From Dyella terrae (lineage in GTDB: Bacteria; Pseudomonadota; Gammaproteobacteria; Xanthomonadales; Rhodanobacteraceae), in NCBI RefSeq assembly GCF_022394535.1, contig NZ_CP089414.1, positions 5,146,001 through 5,210,000 on the forward strand: a DNA stretch of 64,000 nucleotides, read 5' to 3'. A model generated the notes under the pieces. The model worked only from the letters and a program-made list of their open reading frames with translations. It was not told the DNA's origin and did no database searches. The position numbers and the translations under genes were made by a program. Positions within the stretch are counted from its first letter, which is position 1, and each line of letters begins with the position of its first letter. Positions 9,218 to 17,258 of this stretch are shown in pieces.

Positions 9218-9667
9218 ATGACCAGCAGACCCGACGAAGCGCAGACCCTGCGTAACCTTGCGCGGCTGCGTCGCGTGCGCGACCGGATCGACCGGGAGTA
9301 CGCGCAACCGCTGGACGTGGAGGCACTGGCCAGCGGCGTGCACATGTCGGCGGGGCATCTCAGTCGCCAGTTCCGCCAGGCTTATGGCGAATCGCCGTAT
9401 TCGTATCTGATGACGCGGCGGATCGAGCGCGCGATGGCTTTGCTGCGCAGGGGCGAGCTTAGCGTTACCGAGGTCTGCTTCGAGGTGGGGTGCTCCTCGC
9501 TTGGCACCTTCAGTACGCGGTTTACCGAACTGGTCGGTATGTCCCCCAGCACTTACCGGCGCGAGCAGGCGCATGCAACGCAGGGCATGCCGTCGTGCGT
9601 CGCCAAGCAGGTGACGCGACCGATCAGGAATCGAGAAGCGCCGCCCCGGGAGCCGGAATTAGACTGA
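9218..9667 (+). CDS. AraC family transcriptional regulator (stand-alone DNA-binding domain)
   Basis: A 149-residue protein consisting almost only of the two-HTH AraC DNA-binding domain: LDVEALASGVHMSAGHLSRQ forms the first HTH, and the second runs through SVTEVCFEVGCSSLGTFSTR to the signature FTELVGMSPSTYRRE. No ligand-binding domain is present. It lies 35 bp upstream of a VOC gene and is divergent from the flavin reductase gene. In many proteobacteria an AraC-only regulator directly precedes a VOC gene, so the pair is probably one operon. Confidence 0.9.
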   Translation: MTSRPDEAQTLRNLARLRRVRDRIDREYAQPLDVEALASGVHMSAGHLSRQFRQAYGESPYSYLMTRRIERAMALLRRGELSVTEVCFEVGCSSLGTFSTRFTELVGMSPSTYRREQAHATQGMPSCVAKQVTRPIRNREAPPREPELD

Positions 9668-9702
9668 TCCCCATGGACTTCACCACCCACTGAGAGAGCG
9701 CC

Positions 9703-10113
9703 ATGGACATCCAGATTCATTCCAGTTTCCTCCCCCAGAACGACCCCGATGCCGCGTTGGTCTTCTACCGCGACACCCTCGGTTTCGAGGTACGCAACGA
9801 CGTTGGTTATGGTGGCAAGCGCTGGATCACGGTCGGCCCGAAAGGCCAGCCTGCTACCTCTATCGTGCTGTATCCGCCGGAGGCCAGCCCCGGTGTCACC
9901 GACGACGAGCGCCGCACCATTGCCGAGATGATGGCCAAAGGCACCTTCGGCATGATCCTGCTCGCTACCCACGACCTTGCAGGTGCCTTCGAGCGATTGC
10001 AGGCGCAGGATGCCGACATTGTGCAGGAGCCGACCGACCAGCCATACGGCGTGCGCGATTGCGCCGTCCGTGATCCGGCCGGCAATATGCTCCGTATCCA
10101 GCAGTTGCGCTGA
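9703..10113 (+). CDS. VOC (glyoxalase/bleomycin-resistance) family protein
   Basis: A 136-residue vicinal-oxygen-chelate protein. It shows the paired beta-alpha-beta-beta-beta modules: FLPQNDPDAALVFYRDTLGF at the start of the first, ILLATHDLAGAFERLQAQDA in the second, ending RDCAVRDPAGNMLRIQQ with the usual C-terminal metal-ligand region. The reaction is unknown; family members include glyoxalases, dioxygenases and antibiotic-binding proteins. ATG 9703 follows GAGAGCGCC. Probably co-transcribed with the AraC regulator 35 bp upstream. Confidence 0.9.
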   Translation: MDIQIHSSFLPQNDPDAALVFYRDTLGFEVRNDVGYGGKRWITVGPKGQPATSIVLYPPEASPGVTDDERRTIAEMMAKGTFGMILLATHDLAGAFERLQAQDADIVQEPTDQPYGVRDCAVRDPAGNMLRIQQLR

Positions 10114-10243
10114 ACGCGACGACGCCCGAAAGGACATGGCGGCGGTTTCACATGGGTGAATCGCTGCCATGTACGTGATGGTGCTCTCGGCCGCGCACGC
10201 CGTTGCTTTCATCGATGCCACGTAAAACTCGGGAGTCCACTAC

Positions 10244-10624
10244 ATGCTCGCTGCAAGCTGCCATTGCGGAGCGGTTCGACTTCAGGTTCTTTCCGCGCCG
10301 GTGCATCTGATCAACTGCAATTGCTCGATTTGCAGGCGCTATGGAGCGCTATGGGTGCTCTATGAATCCCACGCGGTCACGGTTTCGGGGCGAGAGAGCC
10401 TGGCGGCGTATGTGTGGGGCAAGCGCACTATCCGCACTATGCATTGCGCCGTCTGTGGTTGTGTCACCCACTGGGAGCCGCTGCTTGCCGAGGCGGGGCA
10501 GGGGTTTGGCGTCAACATGCGCAATGTCGATCCAGCGCTGATTGATGGCATTGAAGTACGGCGGTTCGATGGTGCGGATACGTGGACGTACCTTGATGCG
10601 GATGCCTCGCCCGCGGACTCATGA
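10244..10624 (+). CDS. GFA family protein (zinc-binding, CENP-V/GFA fold)
   Basis: A 126-residue protein with the zinc cysteines of the GFA family: ASCHCGAVR (residues ~5-13), NCNCSICRRYGALW (~25-38) and CAVCGCVTHW (~69-78). The family was named for glutathione-dependent formaldehyde-activating enzyme, but most members have no proven activity; here only zinc binding can be claimed. No signal peptide, so cytoplasmic. It converges on the unknown membrane protein gene 13 bp downstream. The 130 bp before it contain no other gene that I can see. Confidence 0.88.
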   Translation: MLAASCHCGAVRLQVLSAPVHLINCNCSICRRYGALWVLYESHAVTVSGRESLAAYVWGKRTIRTMHCAVCGCVTHWEPLLAEAGQGFGVNMRNVDPALIDGIEVRRFDGADTWTYLDADASPADS

Positions 10625-10637
10625 TTTTCCCCATGAC

Positions 10638-11354
10638 TCAACCATTGCCGACCGAGGGGCTGGCTGCCGGTACATGGGCGACCTGAGTCTCGGAGGCCGC
10701 CGGGAAGCTGGCGCTGATCTCCTTCGCAAGCGCGTCTAGCGCGTTCACCTCTTCGCTCAACAGGCCCACCATCTGATTGGTGACGTGCAGCAACTCCCGT
10801 GGCTCGTACTCACCCGTCTGGATGTCGATCATGGCGTCCGCCATGCGCGACTCGCTGAGCACCGCGGTCGTTTCGCCGGCTATGGTGGCGGCCTTGGTGT
10901 TCTGCTCTGCATAGATGCTGGAGTAGCGACGCAGGAGTTCCGTGTCGACCCAACTGGCGGACTGATTGGCGACAGCAACATCCCATGCTTCACGGCGAAG
11001 GGTGGGCCAGCGACCATCGAGATAGAACTCGCTGGTCATGGCGTTGTGAACGTATTTGTCGATGTCGCTGGCGGACGCGTGGGATTTCAAGGCATCCAGC
11101 AGGCCGTCGCGGATCTTTTCCAGTGATGCGATACGCTCACGGTCGTGATCCCTGGCCTTGGTGATTTCCACCAGGTTCTGATGAATCTCTGCCTCAATCC
11201 TCGCGCGGGCCTCGCTCGCCGCCCGCTCATGATGAGCGTGTTCGATCCATGCTTCCAGCGAAAGCGCAGTCAGAATGCTGACCACGATCATCAAATAGTG
11301 CTTGGCAAAATCTTTCAGCGAATGAGCGCTGACTTCCGGCAGTTCGAAATGCAT
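10638..11354 (-). CDS. Unknown single-pass membrane protein with coiled coil
   Basis: A 238-residue protein. Residues ~18-35 (YLMIVVSILTALSLEAWI) form one transmembrane helix, followed by a charged helical stretch rich in Ala, Glu and Arg (HERAASEARARIEAEIHQN) likely to be a coiled coil, and an Ala/Pro/Ser-rich tail. I recognise no catalytic motif or domain. The sequence between its start (11354) and the next minus-strand gene (11546) holds no clear feature. It could be a membrane-anchored sensor or scaffold; this is only a description of its shape. Confidence 0.72.
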   Translation of the reverse strand: MHFELPEVSAHSLKDFAKHYLMIVVSILTALSLEAWIEHAHHERAASEARARIEAEIHQNLVEITKARDHDRERIASLEKIRDGLLDALKSHASASDIDKYVHNAMTSEFYLDGRWPTLRREAWDVAVANQSASWVDTELLRRYSSIYAEQNTKAATIAGETTAVLSESRMADAMIDIQTGEYEPRELLHVTNQMVGLLSEEVNALDALAKEISASFPAASETQVAHVPAASPSVGNG

Positions 11355-11545
11355 GGCGCGTACCCTGTCTCGTCAATGCAGCGTGCGGAATGAGCAACCA
11401 GCCCGTCGCAGCGTACACGTTTTGCGCACAAGGGAAACGTTGGCCTTGGCTCAAAAAGCGGGCCTATACAGCAGGGGAGACGCGCCTTCGTACAGAAGGC
11501 TCGCATTGCCGCGCACTCCCACGTTCCTTCTGCCCGCTCGGCAGC

Positions 11546-12475
11546 TCATCGTTCACTCAGATCCCTATAGACGGATGCCAACGGCGCCACGAGGATGGCG
11601 AACAATGGACCAACCAGCGCGAAGCCCACAGCGAGTGCCGGCGCTAGAGCGACCAATAAGGGCACGACGTTCGGGATTTGCCCTTGAGGGAAGAACGCGT
11701 GCAAGTGGGCTTGATCGAAGCCACCAAGCCGCGCATAGACGATCGCAATAATGATGCATTCCATGATCAACGCGATGGTGATGGCAATCACGGCCAGAAC
11801 GGCGCTCATGCCGGTCAGTTTCCAGGCATGGCCTTTCGTCAATGCCCAGGACTCGTGCAACCGAAACTCCTTCTCGGCAAACGTCATCACGGGGGCGAGG
11901 GAGAGTCGAATCGCTACCCATGCCCATGCGCCGATGGCAGCGATAACAACGCCACCAATGAGCACAACACGGGTGAGAGTGGCCGCGGTCGGGTCGGGTA
12001 TCAGACCGCCGATCAGCCATGCCAAACCACCCAGGATACCGCCGCCAATCATCGCCCCCAGCATCGTAAACGCAACGATCACGCTATAGACGAACAGCAC
12101 AAGACCCAGCCAGAGCTCCTGCGCGCCGAAGCGTAGAGAAAAGAAGCGGCGATTATCGGGTTCAAGAACGCTGCGATAGATGGCGCCGACCAGAAGTGCG
12201 CGTCCGGCCAGCCCAGTCACGAACATCAGCGGGTTGGCCATCATCATCCGGCTTTGCAGGCGAAACATGTCGGCCGACGGTCCCTTGTGCGGGTCCATGT
12301 GTTGGAGACTTGCGAAGAGCGAAGGCATCTCCGACAACAGGTAGCCAAACAACAATGCCATCGGGGCGATCGCAACGAGAAGGTACGCCATGCTCCAGGC
12401 AATCGCCGATCCCGGTCGGCGTGCAATAAGGGAAAAACCTGAACCTAAGGCCCTGCTGATTGAAAAATCCGTCAC
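11546..12475 (-). CDS. Polytopic membrane protein of unknown function
   Basis: A 309-residue integral membrane protein with about six hydrophobic helices (for example SMAYLLVAIAPMALLFGYLL and MLGAMIGGGILGGLAWLIGG). The arrangement resembles the glycerophosphodiester-phosphodiesterase membrane domain/DUF-type proteins that carry FAEKEFRLHESWALTKGHAWKL-like amphipathic segments between helices, but I cannot name the family with confidence. GGGAGGGAACG precedes the ATG at 12475. Transcribed in the same direction as the coiled-coil membrane protein but separated from it by 191 bp. Confidence 0.75.
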   Translation of the reverse strand: MTDFSISRALGSGFSLIARRPGSAIAWSMAYLLVAIAPMALLFGYLLSEMPSLFASLQHMDPHKGPSADMFRLQSRMMMANPLMFVTGLAGRALLVGAIYRSVLEPDNRRFFSLRFGAQELWLGLVLFVYSVIVAFTMLGAMIGGGILGGLAWLIGGLIPDPTAATLTRVVLIGGVVIAAIGAWAWVAIRLSLAPVMTFAEKEFRLHESWALTKGHAWKLTGMSAVLAVIAITIALIMECIIIAIVYARLGGFDQAHLHAFFPQGQIPNVVPLLVALAPALAVGFALVGPLFAILVAPLASVYRDLSER

Positions 12476-12719
12476 GTTCCCTCCCGACGAGATTAGTGAT
12501 TATGCAGATGAAATATCTAAAGAATGCTAATGGTTAACCTTGCAAATCTTGATCGCGGCGTGCCTGTTTGAGATGAGTTTGGTCACCGTTCTCGACAAAT
12601 GTCCGTTTGAATTCAAGAGGCGGGCACATCCGCTTTGGGTCGGAAGCGGCCGCTTCCAATGAAACAGCCTATCCTGCTCAATCCCAGGAAACTTAGAGCA
12701 ATAGATCGTCCGACGAGCC
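12476..12719. other. Intergenic stretch with one palindrome copy
   Basis: No gene can be supported here. The part nearest the membrane-protein gene (about 12480-12560) is AT-rich compared with its surroundings and probably holds that gene's promoter. The part nearer 12630 contains copy A of the dispersed palindrome, and a partial half-copy may lie at 12599-12610. Confidence 0.5.
12629..12649. repeat. Dispersed palindrome, copy A
   Basis: TCCGCTTTGGGTCGGAAGCGG matches the consensus arms TCCGCTTC / GAAGCGGA around a GGGTCG loop, shared with the copies near 13158, 13464, 13919 and 16284. It lies 70 bp beyond the 3' end of the interrupted small gene. Confidence 0.75.
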
Positions 12720-13049
12720 TCAGTTTTCGTTGTCCCAAAACACGTCTATCGCGTCGCGGTTCATGATGCCCCATATGGGCGTGCCCAGTCGTACCAGGCC
12801 TGTGCGTATGCGATGGATGGATTCGTCGTAAGCAGAGATGCGAAAGATCATCTGGTACTTCGAAGTGGTGAGCTACATCGACAGCGGAACGGACAGCCAG
12901 AAGGTGTTGGATTTCGCGTGCAGGATGCGCAAACCGTTGGAGTCGGCCCAGTCACTCAGCAGTGCCCTGGCGTTCTGGTAATGGCGCCAGCTCAGCCCGA
13001 TCGCTCCCGCGATCAGCAGCAAAAAGAGCAGTAGCGTTGCTCTGGTCAT
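12720..13049 (-). pseudogene. Small membrane-anchored protein gene with internal stop codon
   Basis: From ATG 13049 the frame encodes 58 residues (hydrophobic N-terminus TRATLLLFLLLIAGAIGLSW, then a soluble part), meets TAG at 12873-12875, and continues in the same frame for 50 further codons (TSKYQMIFRISAYDESIHRI, then WGIMNRDAIDVFWDNEN) to TGA at 12720-12722. A single TGG-to-TAG change explains the break, since a tryptophan there would join the two halves smoothly. A product of 109 residues with one N-terminal membrane helix is implied. Function unknown. It could be a true nonsense mutation or a base-calling error. Confidence 0.7.
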
Positions 13050-13144
13050 GATGCCTCCAGGGGTTCTCCGCGCGGAGCCTAGGAGGCTTTCCGCGACTGC
13101 GCAAGCCGATCTGCTGGCTGAGGGTGATGGCGGCTATTGCCAAG

Positions 13145-13172
13145 GTCTGCTCCGGGTCGAAAGCGGACATTA
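13145..13172. repeat. Dispersed palindrome, copy B
   Basis: Reads GTCTGCTCCGGGTCGAAAGC followed by GGACATTA. The left arm is partly degenerate and the right arm is intact. It ends 3 bp before the stop codon side of the minus-strand gene at 13175, so it is the immediate 3' flank of that gene. Confidence 0.75.
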
Positions 13173-13174
13173 AA

Positions 13175-13405
13175 TTAGGGCGTTGATAGTAGAGCGGTCG
13201 CAATAAACCCGGCCACGCCGGCCGACAGACAGACAGCGAGCATGAGTAGCTCACGTAGCGTCAACTTTCTCAGTGGCGGACGCGGACGCCTCCATGCTGG
13301 CTTTGGCATGCCTAAGCGCTTGCGGGCACTACGCATGACAAGGTTCCCGCCTACTATCCAGGCAAGCATTCCGAGAATGAGCGGCTCAATCTTGTAAAAT
13401 TCCAA
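13175..13405 (-). CDS. Small two-helix membrane protein, unknown
   Basis: A 76-residue protein with two predicted membrane helices: IEPLILGMLAWIVGGNLV (residues ~6-23) and LLMLAVCLSAGVAGFIATAL (~54-73), joined by a basic, Arg/Pro/Lys-rich loop that should face the cytoplasm. I do not recognise the family. Bounded by palindrome copies B (just past its stop) and C (upstream), it looks like one unit of a run of short minus-strand genes, each ending at a palindrome. Confidence 0.62.
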   Translation of the reverse strand: MEFYKIEPLILGMLAWIVGGNLVMRSARKRLGMPKPAWRRPRPPLRKLTLRELLMLAVCLSAGVAGFIATALLSTP

Positions 13406-13449
13406 TCTCCCGCCCCTTGGCAGATATCGGTTTCTGGCTTCCGTTGATC

Positions 13450-13478
13450 GTCCGCTTCGGGTCGGAAGCGGACATTAC
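13450..13478. repeat. Dispersed palindrome, copy C (best conserved)
   Basis: GTCCGCTTC (13450-13458) and GAAGCGGAC (13465-13473) are perfect 9-bp arms around GGGTCG, followed by ATTAC. The TAA stop of the minus-strand gene that ends at 13475 is formed inside the flank of this element. Confidence 0.85.
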
Positions 13479-13852
13479 GGATCCCTGTTGCTATCGACCA
13501 CTGGTGTTCGATATTTGCTTGCGAAGAACACCTTTAATTCCGCCCCATACTTTGAGGCCAGGCCCAAGAATTCAGGTGGCACGGTGAATTCGGTCCAGCT
13601 TAGATCGGTTCCTATGCTGGCCTTAACCTGGATGCCTTGGAACCGTCCTGAAATGGTGACGACAGCCCACGCTAAGCATTGCTCAATCTGAGCAAGGTCG
13701 CAGGTCACGGACACATAGTGATTGAGATCATGAGGGCGGGCACCTGCCTGCCTTGTGGAGAACTGCCGTAGCGTCATCTGCAGCGCTTCCGGATCGAGCC
13801 CGTCGATAACAACGTGATAGACGACACTGTCGTTAGGGTTGATGGAAGTCAT
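13475..13852 (-). CDS. Hypothetical protein
   Basis: A 125-residue soluble protein with no signal peptide. Alternating strands and helices (VVYHVVIDGLDPEALQMTLRQ, then DLNHYVSVTCDLAQIEQCLA) suggest a small alpha/beta fold, possibly ferredoxin-like. There is no catalytic motif that I recognise. The stop codon lies in palindrome copy C, so the last residues (SNRDP) may derive from repeat insertion at the 3' end. Palindrome copy D lies upstream, beyond the start. Confidence 0.65.
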   Translation of the reverse strand: MTSINPNDSVVYHVVIDGLDPEALQMTLRQFSTRQAGARPHDLNHYVSVTCDLAQIEQCLAWAVVTISGRFQGIQVKASIGTDLSWTEFTVPPEFLGLASKYGAELKVFFASKYRTPVVDSNRDP

Positions 13853-13907
13853 GACGATGCAGTTGCCTGATGGCTGTTAGTTTCGTTTCTACGATGGACC
13901 GACAGTA

Positions 13908-13930
13908 TCCGCTTCGGGTCGAAAGCGGAC
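13908..13930. repeat. Dispersed palindrome, copy D
   Basis: TCCGCTTCGGGTCGAAAGCG followed by GAC. Same orientation as the other copies and 6 bp from the end of the minus-strand ATPase gene at 13937. Confidence 0.8.
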
Positions 13931-13936
13931 CTTAGC

Positions 13937-14464
13937 CTAAGTTTTAGCAGGCTCAAGTTCGTCCGGATAGGAGATCACGCGAACGTCGTACATTTCGCGC
14001 TCGATCTCATCCATGGGTTGCCAGTGGTCGCTTGCCATTTCGAAAAATGCGTCAGGCACATCCATGGCGTAGGTCGAGCCCTTTTCCAGGTTGCGCCTGC
14101 GGACTCGTTCACGTCGGATGTCTCGTGGGGCATCCAACAGGTAGATGGTCAGCTCGTATCCGGCCTCCAGCGCTTGCGCGCAGAAACGTTCGCGACTCGT
14201 CCTTTCTACCAGTCCAAGCTCAAGGACGACGTCATGGCTCGCGTCGAGAACCTCTTTCGCCGTTTCCCAGATCTGGTCCAGGCAACGCTCTTTCCTGGCT
14301 ATGTACCATTCCATCAGGTTGGTGGCAGGGCGATCCGGGCTGTATAGCCTGACGAACCACGCGTCCAGAATGAAACCTGGTGCTGCGTGTTGCTTTCGCA
14401 GCTTCGCGACGTACGTGGACTTGCCGGCGCCCACTGGTCCTTCGATCAAGTGAATCTTTGCCAT
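13937..14464 (-). CDS. P-loop AAA-type ATPase/kinase-like protein
   Basis: A 175-residue P-loop protein. The Walker A motif is GPVGAGKST near residue 9, and ARKERCLDQIWETAKEVLDA precedes a Walker-B-like strand DVVLELGLVERTSRE. The C-terminal half has a LID-like basic helix RRERVRRRNLEKG. The size and layout fit small nucleoside/aminoglycoside-kinase-like or zeta-toxin-like ATPases ('AAA family ATPase' in databases); the substrate is unknown. ATG 14464 was chosen because the fold starts there (MAKIHLIEGP); the frame runs open to 14554 without a better start. Confidence 0.82.
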   Translation of the reverse strand: MAKIHLIEGPVGAGKSTYVAKLRKQHAAPGFILDAWFVRLYSPDRPATNLMEWYIARKERCLDQIWETAKEVLDASHDVVLELGLVERTSRERFCAQALEAGYELTIYLLDAPRDIRRERVRRRNLEKGSTYAMDVPDAFFEMASDHWQPMDEIEREMYDVRVISYPDELEPAKT

Positions 14465-14698
14465 TTGAGTTAGGCCATCCTTGGTAGGGCGTAAGAAGAG
14501 AGGGCGATTTCGAACCGGCTGTTCGCTTTGGGGCGAGGACGGATATCTCATCATATCGCGAGACCCGCTGCTCCTTTCTTTCGCGAATCGCGACCGGTTT
14601 ATTACCTCTCAGGTAGTTGGCGCGTTGAATGCACACGCCTAAGGTTCCTCCACGTCATCGATATCGATGGCGATGCACATATTCAGCGAGGACTACCC

Positions 14699-15256
14699 AT
14701 GACATCTTTCCCCATCCATACGATCGAATCTGCACCACTGCAGTCCAGGCCTTCTCTGGAGGCGCTGCGGGGCGCGTTTGGCTTCATCCCCAATATCGCA
14801 GGCGTGATGGCCACATCCCCCATCCTGATCGACGGCCTTGTCGGGCTCTTTGGCAAAGTTCATGGTGGCAGCTTTTCCGAAGAGCAGGTTCAGGTGGTTC
14901 TGCTTACCAATGCCGTGACGAATGAGTGTCCCTGGGCCGTGGCCTTCCACTCCTTCCTGGCCATAAAGGAGGGCGTTGACGATGCGGATGTTCATGCTAT
15001 TCGCGAGCGCCGGAATCCCCTTGATACGAGGAACGCCGCACTCTCCGCCTTGGCGCGGACGCTTATCGAGAAGCGAGGGCATTTGGGCGATCACGACGTA
15101 TCGACGTTTCTTCAGGCCGGTTTTGATAAACATCACCTTCTGGAAACGGTTGCCATTGTTGCTGCATCCACCATCACCAACTACACGGGCAATGTCACCC
15201 ATCCGCCGCTGGAAGAAGCGTTCCAAGCATCCCGTTGGTCTGCCCCGTCGGCCTGA
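14699..15256 (+). CDS. Carboxymuconolactone decarboxylase/AhpD-like protein
   Basis: A 185-residue all-helical protein. The AhpD-like core is present as FSEEQVQVVLLTNAVTNECP followed by AVAFHSFLAIKEGV: the motif normally reads E-x-x-x-x-x-x-C-x-x-C-x-x-x-H, and here only one Cys (NEC) precedes the His, so a classical CxxC redox pair is missing. Members are gamma-carboxymuconolactone decarboxylases or alkylhydroperoxidase-like enzymes. ATG 14699 follows GCGAGGA. It is followed by an XRE/MmyB-type regulator on the same strand, which commonly controls an adjacent enzyme gene. Confidence 0.82.
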   Translation: MTSFPIHTIESAPLQSRPSLEALRGAFGFIPNIAGVMATSPILIDGLVGLFGKVHGGSFSEEQVQVVLLTNAVTNECPWAVAFHSFLAIKEGVDDADVHAIRERRNPLDTRNAALSALARTLIEKRGHLGDHDVSTFLQAGFDKHHLLETVAIVAASTITNYTGNVTHPPLEEAFQASRWSAPSA

Positions 15257-15374
15257 CCATCCAAGGGGTCGTTGGGCGGGCGAGGGTGCTGATAAAGACG
15301 TAGGTGGCGAACGCACATGAGACACTCAAGCGGTTATCGTGCACATCGTCAGTTGGACGTGCTTAGAGGATCCC

Positions 15375-16220
15375 ATGGGCACCATGCGTAGCGACCTGAC
15401 GTATCCATCCCATGACCTGGGTCTTCTGCTGCGACACTGGCGAGGAATGCGCGGCGCCAGCCAACTGGGGCTGGCGCTTGATGCGGGTATGTCGCAGCGG
15501 CATCTGAGCTTTATCGAAAAGGGTCGCAGTGTGCCAAGTCGCCACGCGCTGGCGAGCATTGTCCAATCACTGGACGTTCCATTGCGCGAACGTAATGCGA
15601 TATTCCTGGCGGCTGGCTATGCGCCGATCTATCCAGAAACCGCCTGGAATGCCGAGGAAATGCAGGGCATTACGCGGGCGGTGGATCGCATGCTTCGTCA
15701 GCATGATCCCTTTCCCGCCGTCGTCATGGATCGTTACTGGAATGTGCTGGCTACCAATGCGTCATCGCCGCATTTTTTCGGCTTGTTTATCGATATGGCA
15801 GCACGCACGAAGCCGAGGAACATGTTGCATCTCATGTTTGATCCCGAAGGCATGCGGCCGTTTTTCGTGGATTGGGAAACGGTCGCCAGAAGCCTTATCC
15901 AGCGCGTGCATCGGGAACTGATCGGAGGTGTCTTGGACGAGCGAAGCCAAACCTTACTGGATGAATTGTTTGCGTACCCAGGGGTTGATCCATCGTGGCG
16001 ACAGCGAGGACTAGACGGTTCCGCACCAAATCTTCCCATGATTCCCTTGGGTTTCAGGAAGCACGGCAAAACACTCCGTTACTTTTCCATGGTGACCACG
16101 GTAGGTGCGCCTCAAAGTGTTGCCGCCCAGGAGCTGCGCATCGAATCCATGTTTCCTGCGGACGAGGAAACGGAAGTGCTGCATGAGGCATTCATGTCGG
16201 GCGGGCCATCAGCGGCCTGA
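15375..16220 (+). CDS. XRE family regulator with MmyB-like ligand domain
   Basis: A 281-residue regulator. The N-terminal XRE helix-turn-helix covers ~residues 12-70 (LGLLLRHWRGMRGASQLGLA, then MSQRHLSFIEKGRSVPSRHA). It is followed by the MmyB-like PAS-type domain (FPAVVMDRYWNVLATNASSP, and later LPMIPLGFRKHGKTLRYFSM), which in related proteins binds fatty-acid-like ligands. ATG 15375 follows AGAGGA at short spacing; ATG 15384 is possible. It lies 118 bp downstream of the AhpD-like gene and probably regulates it or itself. Confidence 0.9.
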   Translation: MGTMRSDLTYPSHDLGLLLRHWRGMRGASQLGLALDAGMSQRHLSFIEKGRSVPSRHALASIVQSLDVPLRERNAIFLAAGYAPIYPETAWNAEEMQGITRAVDRMLRQHDPFPAVVMDRYWNVLATNASSPHFFGLFIDMAARTKPRNMLHLMFDPEGMRPFFVDWETVARSLIQRVHRELIGGVLDERSQTLLDELFAYPGVDPSWRQRGLDGSAPNLPMIPLGFRKHGKTLRYFSMVTTVGAPQSVAAQELRIESMFPADEETEVLHEAFMSGGPSAA

Positions 16221-16273
16221 CTGTGTGTGGGTTTGATCAATGCCTGTGCATGTGCAGTACCTGATTCACGATA

Positions 16274-16294
16274 TCTGTTTCGGATCGAAAGCCG
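16274..16294. repeat. Dispersed palindrome, degenerate copy E
   Basis: TCTGTTTCGGATCGAAAGCCG is a decayed version of the palindrome seen at 12629-13930, in the same orientation and 31 bp beyond the 3' end of the minus-strand DUF3820-like gene. Confidence 0.5.
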
Positions 16295-16325
16295 TTCCCC
16301 TTATGCTTTCTTCGCCCGAACAGCC

Positions 16326-16541
16326 CTATCTACGCTTCCTCAACGGATCAAGCAGCGGCTTCAAACCGTTGTGATCAAGTTCGAGTGCCAGGGCGAGGAG
16401 GTTGCCGAGGTCGCCGGGCGGGAAGCCTTTGCGGGCATACCAGGCGAGGTAGGCGCCGGGGAGATCGGCGATGAGGCGGCCCTGATACTTGCCATAGGGC
16501 ATGGGCATGGTGACCAGTCGCTGCAAGTCTTCGGGCTTCAT
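16326..16541 (-). CDS. DUF3820 family protein
   Basis: A 71-residue protein matching the DUF3820 pattern: MPMPYGKYQGRLIADLPGAY (a glycine turn after M-P-F/Y-G-K-Y), then LAWYARKGFPPGDLGNLLAL. Members are small cytoplasmic proteins described as putative quorum-sensing-regulated virulence factors; the mechanism is unknown. The start at 16541 was chosen because the family begins just before this motif. No strong ribosome binding site is visible. The 185 bp upstream, to the cytochrome P460 gene, contain no gene. Confidence 0.85.
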   Translation of the reverse strand: MKPEDLQRLVTMPMPYGKYQGRLIADLPGAYLAWYARKGFPPGDLGNLLALALELDHNGLKPLLDPLRKRR

Positions 16542-16726
16542 GGGGTGAGCCGTGGCGTGGCGTCTTGTTCCGTGACCGCGGTCATGTGTTCTCCCGTACT
16601 TGAAGCTGTGATCGTATGTGAGAGACGGCCACAGGGTTTCGGTGGCCTCTCGCCGCGCGGATCTTCCAACAGACCCTCGGCTCTGGCAACAGATCCGCGG
16701 GTTATGGGCAACTCCATCGGGCGTTT

Positions 16727-17236
16727 TCAGGGCGCGTATCGCGTGAACACGAAATCGTGCCCGCTGGCGCGCGCTGCGTGGCACGCAAAACAGGTACGGT
16801 GCTGCGCTTCATCCGCTGGCTTACCGTCGATGAAGCGGCCAAAGCCCCATCCACCGGTGGCGGCATACTTCTTCGAATCCTTCACCATTACTTGAACGGT
16901 AGTGGCGGCGCCAGGCACCGTTGCGGTGGCGAACTCGGCGGACGGTTGGCGTTTCCATGCGAGCTTGACCAGCACGGTGCCATCAGGAAAGGGCTGGCTG
17001 TTCCGGGCATAGGCATCAACGGCGGCCTTGTTGCCGACGACGGCACGCAGCTCGTTGAGTGGTGCGTCTTCCAGCGCGGGCGCAATCAACTCCCATTGAC
17101 GGTAGCCCTGAGGCAGGGAGACGCCGTAGATGGGGGAGGCTGGACTGGTGGCGGATTCGCTCGCTTGTGACACGCCGGCCAGCACGCCCGCGATCACCAG
17201 GCCGCCGGCAGCGGCAAGAGCTAATAGCGTTTTCAT
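16727..17236 (-). CDS. Cytochrome P460 family protein
   Basis: A 169-residue exported c-type haem protein. A signal peptide covers residues ~1-25 (cleavage near SQA), the mixed beta domain includes LPQGYRQWELIAPA and DGTVLVKLAWKR, and the haem-attachment motif CFACH is at residues ~149-153 near the C-terminus, as usual in P460/cytochrome c'-beta proteins. P460 enzymes oxidise hydroxylamine and use a Lys-haem crosslink; relatives bind NO. Which applies here is not known. It lies 22 bp downstream of the epoxide-hydrolase-like gene and is probably in the same operon. Confidence 0.88.
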   Translation of the reverse strand: MKTLLALAAAGGLVIAGVLAGVSQASESATSPASPIYGVSLPQGYRQWELIAPALEDAPLNELRAVVGNKAAVDAYARNSQPFPDGTVLVKLAWKRQPSAEFATATVPGAATTVQVMVKDSKKYAATGGWGFGRFIDGKPADEAQHRTCFACHAARASGHDFVFTRYAP

Positions 17237-17258
17237 GGATGTGTTCCCCGGGAACGGT

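Noticed and set aside
12625..13940. Integron attC-site array
   Set aside because: The palindromes lack the RYYYAAC/GTTRRRY core sites of attC, and no integrase gene is visible in the window.
16227..16895. 222-codon plus-strand frame
   Set aside because: Lies antisense to the DUF3820 and cytochrome P460 genes and has no recognisable fold.
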